Part shown: positions 25,065 through 40,000 of the stretch, piece by piece
Layout: each line of letters begins with the position of its first letter
Position numbering within the stretch: the first letter of the stretch is position 1
Source of the DNA: Pieris napi
Lineage: Eukaryota; Arthropoda; Insecta; Lepidoptera; Pieridae
DNA length: 64,000 bases
Direction: 5' to 3'
Assembly: GCF_905475465.1 (NCBI RefSeq)
Contig: NC_062236.1
Location: forward strand, 3,110,001-3,174,000
Notes under the pieces: generated by a model
Told to the model about the DNA's origin: nothing
The model's input: the letters and a program-made list of their open reading frames with translations, nothing else
Database searches by the model: none
Made by a program: the position numbers and the translations under genes

Positions 25065-28000
25065 CTGGATATGGTAAAATTATTTGGCAAAGGTGCCTTT
25101 TTGTGATATAGTTTACGGTATTCATTTTACTTATCTTGATAACTCTTGACATGCTAATAGCAACGATGAAGAGTTGAAATATTTTTTTAGTGACTCATTT
25201 ATTAGATATTAATTCCCGAAAAAATACTAATAATTTTGGTGAACTCGTGCTAAAATTCGATTAAAAAGAGTTTTACAATAACTTAGAGACAACAGTATAT
25301 TTGCAGTCGTTGACATATTTAATTCTTATCTATATATTTATTTACGCTCGAGTCATTAAATGATTTGCAAGAATTACTTTAGGAATCGTGTATTTTTGCC
25401 AGCAATTATTATTATTAAGCTCAAAAGCCAAATGTTAGGACAATCAGTAAAACCACAACAAACAAAACACGTTTTTATTCATGCTCTCTATAAATAAATC
25501 GATTACAAAATATATTACGACAGAGTATATTTCCTTAAAATTAGCCTCCGATTTCATTGTGAAATATCATAAATTCATCTTTTATTATAAAGATAAAATA
25601 GATATCTAACAATATATGCTGTATAGCTACCTAGAAGGTACAACAGTTAATGCTAAAAATAAATACAAAAATAAACATCTACTTAATCATATACCAAATA
25701 CCGATAGGCTTGCAAATGGTACAGTTATTTTTGTAAAATTCTACAACGGTTCCACACGTTCACTGACAAGAGAAGTGATCAACGTCGAAGCCAAGAGGCA
25801 ACGCGTTATTTTAATCCCGAAAAACTTTGAATAATATTTTAAAAATCCAATCAAAATTAAGAATAAATTCGAATTATTTCGTGTGAAAAAAAATTATCTG
25901 CTATTTCCATACATAACTGTATCATTCACCACATCTTAAAACTAACTTTGGCATATTTTTGTGACCAATGCCTAAAAGTTAAAAATCAAATTATATCTAC
26001 ATTCACGACTAGGGGAGTCAAATTCCGAATTTAAGAGATTCCTAAAACCATAAATTTGATTGGCACCTGTTCAAATGTTTTAATAATTATACCAAAATAT
26101 TTATACGGTACAAATTATAAAACGCTTATTTTTTAATTAAATTATGTACCACAATTGACAGGTAAATTTTATAGATATTAAGTCAATGATTTTATAAATA
26201 GTGCATACTCTGCATAAACAACCGAAAATAAGGCAACTTCGGGTAAAATTTTAAGGCACTAATAAAGGCACAATCTATCAAATGTTCAAATATTAATCTT
26301 AAAAATATTTTTGATTAGCTAATATTAGACATTATGAAGCTGAAAATTCACACAAAACACTTTGAGGAATGTTGTTTGGTTTGGAATGTGTGTAAATTGT
26401 TAGAAGCACACACTACTTTATAAAGCAATATTAGTAGTGGAAAAATTTAAGTGAATTGAAGAATGACAGACACATTTTTGTGTTTCTGATTCAAAGAATG
26501 ATTAACCAGATATATTTGAATCAAAAAATTTGTACTGGGGATCTACCATAAACATTATTCTAGTCTATGGTAAGTTTTATGTAAAATTTGTCTTATAAAA
26601 TGTGGGCTAAAGATACCGTTTTGTTGCCATGGTTACCAATAAGATATACCTATATGATACTGTTTCTAAGTAAACTTTCGACAACAGAAAACCCTTCAAA
26701 CATAAGTACGTATAATTTATTTAAATATATATAGTTAGTTAAATTTATCAAAACATATCGTAACCATAGTAACACGGAATTGGCCATCTTCTTACAATTA
26801 TTTGTCTCAACAAGATATACTACGTCCGACTGTACTCTTTGTTGTGTATGAGAAATGGGAGATAATTCAGTATAATCATCATTAACCCATTTTTAAATTC
26901 ATAGAACTTGCTCCAAATATTCCCCAAAGACAATTCTAGAGAGAATGATCCATCGGGGTATGAAAGGACGTATGTACTTAGTAAATTTAACCAAACAAAG
27001 ACTTTATTGTATGTGGTCGATTATACAATATTTTGTTATTCAGCATATACGTGCACGTATGTACGTGATCATCGTATACGTGTCCGCGCCGTTTAATTAT
27101 AACATATGTGTGTCAATGTGTTAAAACATTAAATGAATTTTTTTCTACCATTAGTCAGCGCATATTTGAAAAAAAAAATTTCTAGACGGAAGATCTGTCA
27201 GACATATTATTCTTGCAGTTTATATTTCCGCTCAAGACTTGTGATTTTGTGAACGCTTCTATCGTAATCGGTTCAAATGTTGTATTCAAATTTAAAATTA
27301 ATTATAACAATTGTTTAAATTTTTTAAAAGATGTCAAACAATTAAATGTAAAATAAATACAGTAAACTCCAACTGCAAATCCTAAAACGACATGGTTTGC
27401 CATGTCTATACATAGTAAGGTTTTTTTCCTTATAAGCTCAAAAAAGCCAGAAATTCCAGTTCTTTGAGCGACTCTATAGAGTTTGCACTGTAATTATGAA
27501 ATTGTGATTTAACGCGTTAATCTTGTGTTTTTCGCGTATTAGAGGTGTGTATCAGTAGTAGGAGGCATGCGGCGGGGTCAGATCTGTCTGCGGCAGGAAA
27601 CTCACGGCGGGCACAGGTGGCCGCTCCAGGCGGGACTCCAGTGCTGCCAACTGCTCTTCTAGGCGAAGAGATGTGCTGTCGAAACCGCATCCTGAAATCA
27701 TAATAAAAATAAACCAAGTACCTATTTTTGAAGTTATACTTCTTTAGGCGCGTTATGAAAAATTGATGAGAGTGAAATTTTACGATGCGCGCGCACTGTG
27801 ACACAAAATTGATGCTACGGCATTGGACATAATTTAAAAACAACATTCGAATAATAATAGAATTGATTAATTTAATTTTTCAAATGTAAACTGAACTTTA
27901 TTGACTATAATGACTCCTTTTTCAGTCTTTGATTATTTAATTGTAATTAATTATTTGCATGCAAACAAAAACTATTTTTAATAATGCCAAAGAAGTATAA

Positions 28001-31000
28001 CTTCTTACGCGCGTACATAAGTACGCACACCCTTTTTTTATACAAGTACATTCGAATATTGTAAAAAAAAACAATTTTTGTGTTTATTGCCAGAACAAGT
28101 CAAGCAAAGAAAAAAATTTAAAGTTTGCAAGTACAAGACGTGCTGCAGGATTAATTTCATAAACAGACTTTTATATGTGTGGACATATTGTTTTCACATT
28201 TCCCCTTCTCGAGTCAAGATGTGATTACAAAGTTATTTAACAAAATATCTCACCGCTGGCATTATCATTGTGCGGGGAATAATTTCTCCGAGCGAGATGG
28301 CGATAACGTGCGCCCACCGATACGCCCGACCCGCTCACTCCCGATACACCTGTCCCGCTCACACCTTCCGTACTAGAGAATGATGCTCCGGAAGATAAAC
28401 CCACTGAAAATGTAAATATAAAAAATTAGATCAAATTAAAAAAAATAACTTAAACTCCTAATTTTTAATTCCGTAGAATTCTGACAGCTATCATTGTTTG
28501 ACATGTCAGAGATTACAAACCTTTTTGGCCGAGCACATTTTTCAATTTCAATACGAGGCTAAACATCTAACTCGATACATACATTATATTTGTTAGTGAA
28601 TGTATCCAATTTATTAAGTAAACACATAAAAAGTGGATTTACGGCGACTGATAATTTCGTCCCATTTCATCACAAACAGTAAAAAACGCACAAGATAACA
28701 TTTTACTGTCTTAAAAAGGTTTACTAAACCTGGAATTATAAGGTAGTGAAGTAAATAAATATTGAAATATTTGATTAAGATTTACCTTTTTGTAGGTAAA
28801 ACATTAAAAATACGTAGCTTTTTTTATTGCCCTCAAATAAGTCAAAATGGTCCTTTTTTCGGTGCAGAACTTTTTTAGTAGCAACACTTATGAAATGTCA
28901 GAATTCTACGGAATTAAAAAATCACAGTATAAAAGCCAAGGCATCAAAAAATCTATAGTCTAAAATTACCTAATTCTTCGCGACTGGAATTATTCCTTAG
29001 GGAAGCACCACTCGTATGTTTCTGCAGGACTTTGATCATCGCGTCTCGTTCAGCCACCTTGGATTCCAACTCTTTCACTCTGATAAGGAAAACGTATGTA
29101 GATTTATAAGATACATAAAAAACCACTTTAAGTCAAACGATTGTCCATAACAAGGGTATATACATAAATTAATTTCTATTCGTGTGTCTCGTGAATATGA
29201 TTTGGTTAATTTTCATCTTGAAATATTTTTGGAAGAAAGGATTAAACGATGAGAAACATGTATAATTTATAATAAAAAAAAGCATAAACAATTTAATTTC
29301 TAGCTTCAAAAAATTTGATATCTTTTGTTTTTTTTATATAAATCTTGTGTTTATAATTAAATTCCTCCGAAACGGCTGGATCAATTTTAATCAGTGTTCA
29401 AGTGGATTCGAGAATAGTTTAGATTATCTACAATTAGATATTTGTTGTTGGGTTTTAAGTTGTATTTAAGACGTGTATACAGACGGGTCCGCTAGTGTAT
29501 AAATATAATTATATTAATAATAACAAATTAATTAAAAAATAATCCTAACTTACAATACTAGACACTATTCATACCTGCTTTCGAGGTCAGCGACCTTTTT
29601 CTGTGCAGAGTGAAGTTCGTCCATGTGACGTATCTTTTCGCTGCGCACTTCAGCCATTAGGCGCTCAGATTCCGCTGAAGTTTTCTCCAAAGCTGCTATC
29701 TTTGCGTCCCTATAAAACACGATATTACAATTAATACATTAAAATTAATTAAGTTATGGTATTATGTGTGATTAATGATTACTTTATATTAACGGTAAAT
29801 AAGTATAATTTTGTTTAGTTTTAAAACATTTAAACATGGATATTGAGCCAAATTCCGGACCGGAAGGCAGTGAGACTGTTGTCTTTTTAGGATTTTTTTG
29901 AATAAATTTAATAACTTAACCATCTGCCCACTGAAGTACAGTGTAAACCCTTTACGTTTACAAATAACATCGGAGTAGGTTTCCTAGAGAACGTTGAGTG
30001 TCACCGTAACGTCAAATAGCGGTGCTGTCATTTGCATGACGGCCGTCATAGCGGTGATAAACATTAGTTCAACGTTATTCGCGTGTAGCGGTGCCCATAT
30101 TTAATTAATACAACGAGTGGAAACGTGACTTGGACGAGCGAAATTGATTGTTTTTTTGCATTATGTTAAAAAGTAAAGACGGCCGTTATTAACAACTGTA
30201 AAATGACGGCCGTTAGTTAACGGCACTGCTTTTTAGGAAACCTAAGCTTTAGCACTTGTGAGCCTTCAGGCATTGGCAGTCTATGAACAGCATTACTTAA
30301 CATCAGGTGACTTTCTGCCGCATATCACACTCACTTGGGTATAGACGCGGCGGAAACAGCGGCCTGCCTCAAAGCGGCCTCCTCCAAATACCGTTGTTCC
30401 CACTTCGCACACTCTCCCTCTAACGCGAGAAGGCGTTCGTCTCTCTCCCTCACTTGTCTTCGGAGTTCTGCTTCTTCACCTCCTTCGGTCCCTCCGATAC
30501 GACTGCCCACACCTCCGCAGGTGCATTCGCGTTTGCTAAAGTATAATCATTATATGTTGATTGTGACGTAATGGATTTTGACATACAGGATTCATAGTAC
30601 GCGTTCAATCTCTTTTCTGAATCCATTTAAGCAAATTAAGGACCATTGGACATTGAAATATACAAAAGATAGTGTGTTAAACTAGAATTGTTTTTTAACC
30701 TTAACATGATTGATTAATACTTCTTGTTTAAATATTAATAGTTCCCAATTAAAATTAAGGAAACAACAACTTTATGGCAGGGGTCACCGCTTTATTCCAC
30801 AATTTTTTTTTTAATATGACCACTACTAATACTAACAGCATTATTAAACTAATAATTTCCTTTAACTGAATGAGAAAACCATCAATAAAAACACCTCATT
30901 CGACTTTAAAAATGCGCTTACTTTGTTTCAGAATGAATTTAAGTTGTTAAAAAAATAATTTATTTGTTTATAACCTACTTTTGGAATTTCTGAATCTAGT

Positions 31001-34000
31001 ATGACTACTTTTTTTTCTTCAAACTTACCGGAGTGTCTGCAATTCCTTCTCCAACTGAGCTCGTAGCTTCCTCTCAGTATGTTCTCGTCTGTCGGAGGCC
31101 TGTTGTATTGAAGCTAAGGCTCGCTGGAGTCCCCTCACCCGTTCTACGTAACCGCTTGTGTGACGACACTAAATACAATGTTTAAGAATATAGCCGAAAC
31201 GGTTACACGTTATATAAAGAACATTATGTACTAACAAAGACAATGTACTAATAATTTCCTTATTGAGGTGTGGAAATGAACAATGTGTGTGTGCTTTTTT
31301 AGGTAAGGGAGCGTTCAAGTATTACGTCACGCAATTTTTGGAGATTATTGAACCCACCCCCGGAAAACCGAATCAATAAGAATCAAAACATCGTAATAGC
31401 GGTATATGCGATTCAAAAATTGGTCCGACGATCCAGAAATTCTATCATAGAAATTCATTTAAATGTTACTTATTTTTGTCATTACTATAATTTTAAGAGA
31501 AGAATTAGAACACAGTATCGATAATTCAATTCTCGATTGAAATAGTATAATTCTTGTCATAGTTTTATTTTTTATTGTTGTTTCTATTATTATATTTTTG
31601 TACTTTAATATTTAATTTCGCTGGTCGTGTCTGTTTAAAAAAAATCCTTTAAGTGGATACGATATGAAAAATATTAAATATTGAACACTAAAAATCATTA
31701 CCTCTTCTTCAAGTCTCACAACATTAGCCTGCGCATTGGTGAGTGCTGTATCCAGAATATCGATGTGGGTCCTTTGTTCTTGCAAAGTCGCACGTTGAGC
31801 AGACATTTCGATCTCCTGACGCTCCTTTGCGCATGCTAACTCTTTGTCTGAAATCGCCATGATTTTGTTCATAAATAAATATATTTTTTTTACATTGATG
31901 GACGTAAGAATTCATCTCAAAATTCATGTAAATTTTCCGAATAGTTTAAAAAAATTGCGTGCGTACAACGTACACGTGTCAGAAGTGAAACTTCTTTGTA
32001 AATTAACTAATACAAAGGTAAAAGCCCCAAAAAAGTCTGCGTAAGATGCACAAGATGTTATGCGACAGTTCTAATATGTAACTACTAAACGAATGCATCA
32101 ACCAATAGCGTGTATTTTTTCTCGATCTCCCCTTCTTACTCTTTCTCAATCGGTCTCAATCGCTCTCTCCCTTATTTTCGACAAAAACGCTGCACATCTT
32201 CGTGACGCTAATATTATTATATATGATATTATTATTGCGTTTCATCCGTAAAAATTTTAGCCTAAAGAAGTTTCACTTCAAAAAATATTTTTATAACAGA
32301 ACAGATCTCATCTAAACTCCATGAATACCAAGTAAAACATAATCTTTGTAAAAATACATGTCGAATTGTACATTATCATTCGGGGTTTTCGAAGTCGGAT
32401 AAAATACATACTTTGTGTAATAAGCTGTGCAATAAGCATTTCTCTGTTTTGTAACTCCTTACGAAGCACTTCGCTGTTACTATCGGCATCAGCACGCACG
32501 CCTTGAGACAGCAGTTCCACCTGAACATAATTCAACATTTATTTTGCATATATTAATTTTCCATAAACGCTTAAATAATGAAATAAAGTAGAATTGCAAT
32601 TAAAGAAATTACATAAATATGTATGTTTTAGTGAAACTAAACAGTTTCACTAAAAATAATCAAAATATAAAAATTAATCGTTAAACACGAGTTAAGAGTA
32701 ATTTCCTTCAGCATTCAAAAAGTATAGTTGTATATGATATTTGGTCACGATTTCCTTACAAAATTGATCAAGTCTACAACTAATAAGTTAAATTTAATTG
32801 TTTGACATCAGCGACTTTAATTAAACGAGTATTATTATTAATAATATTATTTAGTTTCTCCGGAGTGGTAAAACATGAATTATGACTTTTAAGGCTAAAT
32901 AGAACATAATAACGGGCACGATTGCGCTTGCGCATTGTCCTTTCTCAATGTTTTTTTCATACTGTCAAATAGCCCATAGTGTACCTGATGTTTGAGTGCC
33001 CTGTTGAGTTCATGGAGCCTTCTACAATCTGCCTGTAGTCTTACGCGCGCAGCTCGTTCTAGCCTCTCTCGACGCTCGCACGAACCAACCAAGTCTTCGT
33101 GGGCTGTACGAACTTTCTCGACTTCCTCTTCCAACTAAGACAAAGTAAATTTACATTAATCAATACACATAAGCACATGTTAGCTATCGTTTTCGTATGA
33201 CATCTTGGTTATGACAGTTTCAATATACAAATCATAAATCACTATCTTATATTTCGAATGGGCTAAAATTCACTGAATGATTGACGGTATTTGCACTAGA
33301 ACAACTCGCTTAATACTAACTTATCGATTTTAATATCTATAATCATCTTTTTTATTACTTTACAGAATCAATCGAATGATTGAATTTTCTACCATTGCAA
33401 TAAAACTGATTCAACTTTTTACTAACTGTTTTTTTTTTCTTAGAAAATTATTTTATTTATAATTTGTTAGATTTTAATGGCATGTAATTTTTCTGTATAT
33501 ATACGTATATAATATAAGTATTTATAATATACACTATTTTTATCAAAATGTAATTTAATACAAAACTTGTTGTAAAGTCTTTAACGGGCTTAAAAACTAC
33601 ATAGTCCTCCTGTGGTCTTCAACATTTTACCATAGTGCATTTCCTGCAATGCTGAAGAAAACAAAAATACACAAATCACTGCAAATAATAATTATCAATT
33701 AACGCTCCAACGCTATCTATATCTTCTATAAATCTTCTTGGCCTTAAATGACACCAGTTTCTTCAATCATGTTTATTTTATTTATTCAGAAGGCTGATTA
33801 GCCTTCTGTGTCTGACACATGTCATCGGTTTTTGGGTTTAGACATGTCGTTGTTCATGATGTTTGACTACATCAAAGAAGCACGTGCTAATTGCGCAACA
33901 ACAAATCACTGTTGTACTTATAATATTTTTAAAATAAAATATTTATTATTATATATATGCCATCTGATTTAAACAAAGAGATTTTACTTCTTCTTCGTCT

Positions 34001-37000
34001 TCCATTAGATCTCCTCCTAAGAAACAAATGTTCACCAGCTCCATCGAGTTTTTATCGGTTAAAAAAGTTTACAACTAACTAAGGACCTTCTTTCATATTT
34101 TTTAAAATATAATATTCATTTTAACAATGACGTAGAGCTTAGTTGAAATAGCATTTGCGTAATTAGTTTGAGCTACGTCCCGCTTTTAGCAACAGACAAA
34201 TTCAGTTACAAAGCAATTAATACGGTAATTTACAGTCCACAATCGAGTGTATTCACCTCGATTGCTGCATAGATGTGCTAATTTTAGCATGCTTGCATGC
34301 TGAATTCTAATTTAAAACGATATTAATTAATAAAAATGAAACCAGTTAGATATGTCACCGTAAAATTGTAAAAACCGTTAGATTGTAATCTATCTCGTCA
34401 GATTGTAAACTGTCGAAAGATTGTCAACTCAACATACTGCTTGCAATTTAACGTATTATTATTCGGTAGTTATATGAAATTGTTGGGAAGAAAAATTAAT
34501 CTGTAATTGACCAAAGAAGTTTGAATGATAACTAAGTTAGTGTAGTACAATCTACCGAATACCGATAACCGATAACCGATAGATTACAATCTAACGGTTT
34601 TTACAATTTTACGTTAACAGATATATTACACATATACATTATACATATATGGGTTATAACGTAGATCGTATTTTTTTATTTGATGTTTTAAAACATCTAT
34701 GTTATTCATTCCCTATACAACCCACACTATATACAAATAATTGCTGTTTCAAAGCGATTAAGCAATTTAGACTACTGCCTTATAATAGTTTTAAAGCGAA
34801 GGCAATTCGATCTTAAAGGGACACTGCTCCTACAGCTAAGAAGATGTCTAACACATTGTTCAATCTCTTTGGTTGTACAAGAAGAATCTTTGAAGAAGTT
34901 TTCTTGAGCTACTTCTTAACCGTTTGGCACATGAATATGGATACTTATCGAAATTTCCTGATTGACCCTGGTCGCTTAATTACAAGTAAATATAGTTAGA
35001 AGGTCACGGGTGATTCACGCTGTACAAAATAAGTGCAATGTACTCGGTTTTTCATTCAAACAAAGTGACGTAAATACAACTGAAAATAAACATTACTCAC
35101 GATTAAATTTAGTTTTACGCGGAATCACACGGTCACAGCGTAATATCATACGATATATTTTTAACTCTTGCGAATTGACCATATTTAAATAACTGTTAAG
35201 GGATTAAAAGATTACATTTTTATTGCAATGAACTGTAATTGTAATATTATTTCGTTGTTTCTTTTACGCATTAAAAAAATTGAAATAAATAGAAAAGTTT
35301 TTAAAAATATCACATTTTTTCTAATAAATTTTTCTAGGAAATTTACTATTTATTAAGATCTGTTTGATTCATTTATATTCCTCTGAACCTCCTATATCTA
35401 CCTGTTTAAGGAATAATATTTCATATATTAATTACGAATCTCGAACATACTAAAAAGCACATACTGTATAGCAAACACACGTGTCACGTTTTTTTACGCA
35501 TAGTAATCGGCAGTCTGTGCAAACACCAAAATCATTATTTCCTCTTGAACTTAAAAACTACTGTTTGACTTTAAAAAAGTAATTGTTTTACCACAGAGCT
35601 ATACTGTATCTGTGGAGCATACATAGATTCAAATGCATAGATCCGCCTCTTCACGAAAAATACTGAAATTTTAAATACCTTAGAGGTTTTAGACACCCTC
35701 TCACACGCATTAGCAAGCTGGCGTTTGAGCTGATGATTCTCCGCAGCCAATGCATCAAGGACTGCTGTGAAGGCATCGTCTTCCTCTAAGGAACCTTCGC
35801 CACCGCTGCACCAGCCGCTGGATTCCGAACCACCTGGTACTGCTCGGACTCCCACACTGAAAATCGTCACACAATTATTACTTGATGTTTGAACTGGACG
35901 GGTCCGAAGGCAAAAAGTTTCAAACTCAAAGTTTCGCCAGGCATCGAGCTCCTTTTGGGTGGATATAACCCATGTGTGTTAAGCACTAAGCCAAAATAAT
36001 TGACGGTTGAAATTATTACTTACAAACGAAAGTATGAACAAGAACGTTAAGGCAGGCCTTTTTAATAGGTGTAATCTTTCCAAACACATTTTTTTATGTA
36101 AATAATATACAATTAATACGTTTTGTTATAATTACACATTCCTTTGCAATAAAAAACATAATTAAATTATATGATTCCTAGTGCTATAGCTAAAAAAACA
36201 ATATTCCTATTTAATGATTACGACTTTTATATTGACTAATCGAACATTGTGTGGTCTTTCTATTATATTAAAGATCTCGCGAATTGCCCAAGTCTACCAC
36301 AAATACAAAGAATACAATGATTTCAACAATACAATTCACTTCTTTCAATTCGAACATTTGTAAGACGATTTGTAAAACGAAAATTCAAATTAATTAATTA
36401 AGTGCTCGTTCAGACACGGCGGGAACCGCGCGATTGTCAGATCGTGCGGTTTGAACCGCAAAAATGTCGACTGTTCAAACATTGGCGGTTAGTTAGCGAT
36501 CAGTTTCAACTTTCAAGATGGAAGTCGAAGAGTAACTAACGTGTCTGTGGTTGATAAAGAAAAGGCAGATTCAGAGAGGATCGACTGACACATGGTAAAT
36601 TTGTAACACTATTGACTATTTGAGAATGTCAATAAAATCTTTTGATGAACTCATTGAACTAATCAGGGAAGACATTTCAAGCTCTGAAACACTTATGAGG
36701 GCAAGCGTGTTACCAGAAGAAAAACTCTCCACTTCATCAGTAAATAACTCAGTGTCGAAGCGATAGCGAGCTCACGGTGCTCTTGTTATGACGTGTTAAT
36801 CGCGCGGTGCCCGCAATGCTAATGAACGCTGAGTAAGATCTTCATAGTAATAGAACCGCGCGGGAGTATCGCGATTCTATTTTCTGGCGGTTGGGTTGCG
36901 GAAACCGTGCGGTTTGATTAACCGCGCGGGTATGTCTGAACGATTAGTGCTCGTTCAGACACGGCGGGAACCGCGCGATTTCAGAATCGCATGGAAATCG

Positions 37001-40000
37001 CGCGGGTCTTATTTGTATGAGTTATTAAGTATTCGTTCAGACATACCCGCGCGGTTAATCAAACCGCACGGTTTCCGCAACCCAACCGCCAGAAAATAGA
37101 ATCGCGATACTCCCGCACGTTTCTATTACTATGGAGTCTTTACTTCGCGTTCAGTTGCATTGCGGCTACCGCGCGGTAGGCACGTCCACAGCTCGTGAGT
37201 TAGCCATGGATCGTTTCGACGTTGAACTATTTATTGATGAGGTGGAGAAAAGACCTGCAATATGGGATATTCAGTGTGATGATTATTCAAATAAAATAAT
37301 CAAGAACCGAGCTTGGCAAGAGTTATTGGAGATATTTGGAGATTGTGAAGACACGTTGGAAAAAAATAATATACTGAGTTATTTATTGATGAAGTGGAGA
37401 GTTTTTCTTCTGGTGACACGCTTGCCTCATAAGTGTTTGAGAGCTTGAAATATCTTCCCTGATTAGTTTAATAAGTTCATCAAAAGGTTTTATTGACATT
37501 CTCAAATAGTCAAAAAAATTTCTCTCAAACATTCTTAAATTGGGATATAGTGTTACAAATTTGCCATGTGTCAGTCGATTCTCTCTGAATCTGCCTTTTC
37601 TTTCTTTCCTTTGTTTTCTGTATCAACTACAGACACGCAGTTCCTCTTCGACTTCCATCTTGAAACTGATCGCTAACTAACCGCCACTGTTTGAACAGTC
37701 GCCATTTTTGCGGTTCAAACCGCACGATCTGACAATCGCGCGGTTCCCGCCGTGTCTGAACGAGCACTTACTTAATAACTCATACAAATAAGACCCGCGC
37801 GATTTCCATGCGATTCTGAAATCGCGCGGTTCCCGCCGTGTCTGAACGAGCACTAACACAACTTATAACGGAATATGATACGACGCTTCATTAAATTTGT
37901 CTTTTAATACTTATTTAATGCTTAAGAATATTAAATTTTCTACAAAAAGTTGCCAACATTTTGTTTAAATATAATATCCTTACCTGGTCAAATCCGGCTG
38001 TGACCTTGACAAACTGAGCTTCTCCTTGCTCAGTTTAGCCTTCGCTTTGCCTTTGATTCGTTCCTCCCTTGACTTGGAGGGCGCTCGGGGGGCATGCGGT
38101 GAGGCGGGAGGGGTCGTATTTCGCGGAGTAGGTGACTGAGCTACCTCTTTAGCTAGGTGCTTCAATACAGATGATTGGTTCAAGAAGTCATCTGGGATTT
38201 CTGTTATTTCCTAGAACAGATGTCAACAATTTAATATAAAGAATAGCTCTGTTTTTTATGGGTCATTGGAAAACCCAGGAATAGTAGACGAAATATTATT
38301 TTTGGTTTAAATAAGTAACTACTGTGAAAGCGTATATCTGTTATAAAAGTTTTGCTTATGCAGTGAGCACATTGAAATAAAGTACTGGCTGCACCACCAC
38401 GGAAATCAAGTCGTATTAGTTCATCAAATACACGAGTGAGCACTCTTTCAAGAAATCTGCTATCCATTTGCAAAGACCATCGGGTAACGCAAATCATGAG
38501 AGCTTGTCTAAGAGGCTTGCGTGCCACTTTATCGATGACTTTAGAAATGTAAAGGGATACAGACAATGCTTCACCATGGCATTCCATGGGCCTCCCCTTC
38601 TATTAGAAGGTAACCTGTAGATCGATTACGACGAAATCCATATTGGCGATCGCTAAACAGATCATATTCTTCCAAATAAGGCGACTATTCAATAAATGCT
38701 CCATAATCATGCAGAGAACAGAGTTCACCTAAATAGGTTGATAGTAGGGTCGGCACAGTTATTTATATATTTATTTATTTATTAACATTTCATTGCAAAT
38801 AAAAGAAACACAATACATAAAAAACTATAAGGGATGCAACGGGCGGCCTTATCGCTAATAAGCGATCTCTTCCAGGCACCCCTAGTTAAGAGAAAAACTG
38901 AAAAGAAAAAAAGGTAGCTGTTTGGCACAGGCTGCCTGTTAGCAAGCTTCCAAGACCTGAGCACCATTACAGAACTTAAGTATATGTGTTTCAGTATAGG
39001 AGACAGTTCATGTGCACATGACTTAAGCACTAAAGCCGAATTCCATCAGGCCCACCATCTTTGTTCATGTACAAATTGCATATGGTTTTAGGAAAATCAG
39101 TTTGTCTCATTTTTACTTCTATGAGCCACAATGTTGAAGTATGGGGGGCATTATTTTATATTATGAAATATATTATAGGTATTAACTTGAAACACATCTT
39201 TGAAAAACTGTATAAATTAATATGCAGAACATTAAAAACACTTTTGTGGAGCTATCACTACAAATGAGATGTATGTCATATGCATATTACGACTAAATAT
39301 AATATAAGAATCAAATTACCTGAACACCATGGTCAGGGGGACTTGTGTATATCCGTTGACCCCCAATATCTATATAATTAGCACTAGCTGTCACTTCTTG
39401 CTGTTTATGTATCTTAGGTAATGGTATCCCACTCGGCTTCTTAATCTCTGATTTCTTCAATGTATGGTATGGGGATGACTGTGTGTTTGAATGTTTCACT
39501 TCACTTGTGGTTCGTTCATGTTCTCTAAAATTACAAAAATATATAAACACTCTAATAGTGCATCTTTTTAAAACTCACTTAGCTGCTGTTTTTTTTGCCT
39601 TACCGTATTGGTGTTGGTCGAGACGACCAAGAATCATCTTGGTTGTGAATAATAAGTGTGTTGTAAGAGGAAGAGGACACATCCAGTGAACTTCTGTTGC
39701 TATTACCACCACCTACTGAATCCTTTAATGAATTACGATTACTTCCTGTGACACTGTCCTATTGAACATATAAAAATATTATTAAGGATTATTGTTATGT
39801 TATATACATATACTTGTTGCCTTATTAAATAGATATACATATTCGCATATCTATTAATCACTTGGTACATTTAAGAAATAAAAATTACCATTAATTGAAA
39901 AAATAATAATAATATAGCACCTTGAGTGAGTTCCTATTGTTGTTATTTTGACTCTGATTTTCTTGTCCCTGGGGTTCCACTCTTGCTGTATGTCTTACCA

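Noticed and set aside
24908..25111. Plus-strand frame DHIWCYEQKAFGVGVAEQ
   Set aside because: It is open and acceptor-preceded, but no plus-strand partner exon exists and the minus frame joins the angiomotin-like gene in phase.
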